Shown here piece after piece: positions 62,634 to 64,000 of a stretch of 64,000 bases of DNA. This DNA is from Marinilabiliales bacterium. Lineage in GTDB: Bacteria; Bacteroidota; Bacteroidia; Bacteroidales; SZUA-534. Each line of letters opens with the position of its first letter. The stretch's first letter is position 1. The notes beneath the pieces were generated by a model that saw only the letters and a list, made by a program, of their open reading frames with translations, searched no databases and was not told where the DNA came from. The stretch spans positions 1 to 64,000 of the forward strand of contig DOTG01000013.1 in assembly GCA_003512955.1 (NCBI GenBank). Reading direction: 5' to 3'. Position numbers and translations under genes: made by a program.

Positions 62634-64000
62634 CCCGATACTTCTGGTACTCATGCATCAAGGCATTGAATAACATTTGGGCAACCAAATGGCCGCCCTG
62701 CCTGTTAAAATGGATAAAGTCGGGGCTGGCTAACGGTGGCTCTGCAAAAACCCAACTGGGCATGGAGTTTTTACCACCCATGGCCGAGTACAAATCCCAG
62801 AAGGCACAACCTGTATTTTTTGCTGCCTCTTTTTGAGCCTGCAACACCTTGAGCAACGACGGATACGTCTCAAAATAATTCCCTTTCCGCACCGACATGT
62901 CTGAAACCCCAATAACCAAAATAGTTGCATCAGGTAATGTTCTTTTTAAGAAAGATAATTGCTGTGTAAGTATCCGTTCATAAAAATCAAAATTCTTCAC
63001 TTGGTATGGGACCACGTTCACCCCAAACTCAAAGATAACAAGCCCGGGATTCAGGTTTGAGGCCATCGCCCGGAATTGGGATTGATTCATGCGGGTAAAT
63101 TCAGAGCCTGCACTTCCCCGGAAAGGCAGATTATCTACACTCACCCCTGTAGAAGCATCAAGCGCTATTCCATATACATCGGGGCTTTTGGCTCCCTCAA
63201 ATTCTATACGGAACTTTTTGGGGGCTTTTTCCAGTTCCCATTGAATGCTCTTTGTACCCGTGGTTGTGTCCACCTCTTCGAACCAAATTAAACTATCATT
63301 AATATAACCCCGCATCAAAAAAGGGCTATGGCTATTCCCATAAAAAATATGGCAATTATTAAAATGATTAACCGATTGGTAAGCCATCCCGGAGCGGCCA
63401 AATTCAATGGATGCCGTAACCGGATTAAAGTTTTGAGGGAGACTGTCCTGCTGGTAGCTGGTAAAACGGGCAAAACTCCCCAGAACCCCGAATTTCCTGT
63501 GGGAAAGAATGGTGTCGGAGGGAAAATAAACGGCATGTTTGTACCAATTCTCGGATGAATTATGTAGAATAGAAGATGATTCGGCATGAGCCGGGACTAC
63601 CGGCATCAATCCGGGGCCGCTCCCACCAAACCGTTTTTGAAATTGGTTCCGCAAATACCCGGTAATCCGGTCCCCTTCAATTTGACTGTCGCCATAATGC
63701 CAAACCCGGACCCTTTTCTGATGAGCTATATCCAGTTCTTTAAAAAAAGGAAGCAACAGTGATGAGTCTCCGGAAGGGTATTCAATGGGTTGAATTTTTC
63801 CCTTAAACTCATTTGCCGCCGCCCGCAAGGTGTCTAAAGGTGCATTTTCCGTGGAATCAAGAAATTGTAGTGAATCCTGATCTACTAATTTTTGGTTTTC
63901 CTGAATAATGGTATTGATATTGGCATAAGAAACCTCATGACCCGAAAGTGAGCTAATATCCCAATGAAATTGCAATGTCCAGGAATCAGTAACACGGATT
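62596..64000 (-). CDS. SGNH/GDSL-type hydrolase, 5' end beyond window
   Basis: The frame is open to the right edge of the window (residues IRVTDSWTLQFHWDIS precede the first internal TTG), so the N-terminus is missing. Visible are a GDSQIEGDRI block with the candidate catalytic Ser in HYGDSQ (codon near 63686), FGGSGPGLMPVVP, VIFEFGVNVVPYQV (block III Asn-like), ILVIGVSDMS and the C-terminal PDFIHFNRQGGHLVAQML with Asp and His of the DxxH motif. These define an SGNH fold, as in acyl or acetyl esterases for glycans or peptidoglycan. The last about 12 residues (AINNEQLTMSRE) are encoded by intergenic-type repeat DNA. The substrate is unknown. Confidence 0.75.
   Translation of the reverse strand, partial: IRVTDSWTLQFHWDISSLSGHEVSYANINTIIQENQKLVDQDSLQFLDSTENAPLDTLRAAANEFKGKIQPIEYPSGDSSLLLPFFKELDIAHQKRVRVWHYGDSQIEGDRITGYLRNQFQKRFGGSGPGLMPVVPAHAESSSILHNSSENWYKHAVYFPSDTILSHRKFGVLGSFARFTSYQQDSLPQNFNPVTASIEFGRSGMAYQSVNHFNNCHIFYGNSHSPFLMRGYINDSLIWFEEVDTTTGTKSIQWELEKAPKKFRIEFEGAKSPDVYGIALDASTGVSVDNLPFRGSAGSEFTRMNQSQFRAMASNLNPGLVIFEFGVNVVPYQVKNFDFYERILTQQLSFLKRTLPDATILVIGVSDMSVRKGNYFETYPSLLKVLQAQKEAAKNTGCAFWDLYSAMGGKNSMPSWVFAEPPLASPDFIHFNRQGGHLVAQMLFNALMHEYQKYRAINNEQLTMSRE

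Noticed and set aside
1..64000. tRNA, rRNA, CRISPR, insertion sequence or prophage genes
   Set aside because: No cloverleaf, rRNA core sequence, spaced repeat array, transposase or phage gene was seen on either strand.

Overview
The window is chromosomal DNA from a member of the Bacteroidetes, probably a free-living or environmental Bacteroidales/Marinilabiliales-type organism. The evidence is a SusC/SusD pair, acid-rich lipoprotein export signals, a secreted protein with a type IX secretion C-terminal domain, a SusR-like membrane-spanning regulator, Bacteroidetes-type promoters (TTG-N19-TAnnTTTG), and a str/S10/spc/alpha ribosomal gene order without tuf. Apart from the two genes cut by the window edges, every gene looks intact. 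I see no tRNA or rRNA genes, insertion sequences, prophage or CRISPR.

Region 1 (1-572) is the 3' end of a fibronectin-III-type secreted protein, closed by a strong terminator. Region 2 (about 955-27825) is a polysaccharide utilization locus read rightward: SusC, SusD, a LamG surface lipoprotein, an internal terminator, two GH144-type lipoproteins, two large periplasmic proteins with helical-toroid glycosidase character and no family I can assign, a GPH-family MFS sugar transporter with a long periplasmic coiled coil, a cytoplasmic GH35, a cytoplasmic 1115-residue GH94 phosphorylase, a GH3 lipoprotein, a terminator, and a SusR-like regulator. GH144, a GH94 of this length and GH3 together point to beta-1,2-glucan (sophoran) as substrate. 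The inferred route is capture and surface cleavage by SusCD, LamG and GH144; trimming in the periplasm by GH144, GH3 and the unknown enzymes; import by the MFS protein; and phosphorolysis to alpha-glucose-1-phosphate in the cytoplasm, perhaps with transglycosylation by GH35. The two unassigned enzymes and the modified transporter are the most likely undescribed parts of this system.

Region 3 (27931-30072) has a coiled-coil lipoprotein and an unrecognised 359-residue protein. Region 4 (30107-48734, all leftward) is the ribosomal superoperon: rpsL, rpsG, fusA, the S10 and spc genes through secY, a 362-base non-coding gap, then infA, rpmJ, rpsM, rpsK, rpsD, rpoA and rplQ, a terminator, and enolase. 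Divergent from it is a second EF-G (49339-51495) whose G domain lacks key GTPase residues, like the EF-G2 described in Bacteroides.

Region 5 (51568-64000) is housekeeping: pntB/pntA transhydrogenase, a LysE-type exporter, a TIGR02757-type protein with trmN6, a small outer-membrane barrel, an OmpA-type protein with hflX, a TonB-type energy transducer, the murein-recycling ligase mpl, and a partial SGNH hydrolase whose 3' end runs into short intergenic repeats.
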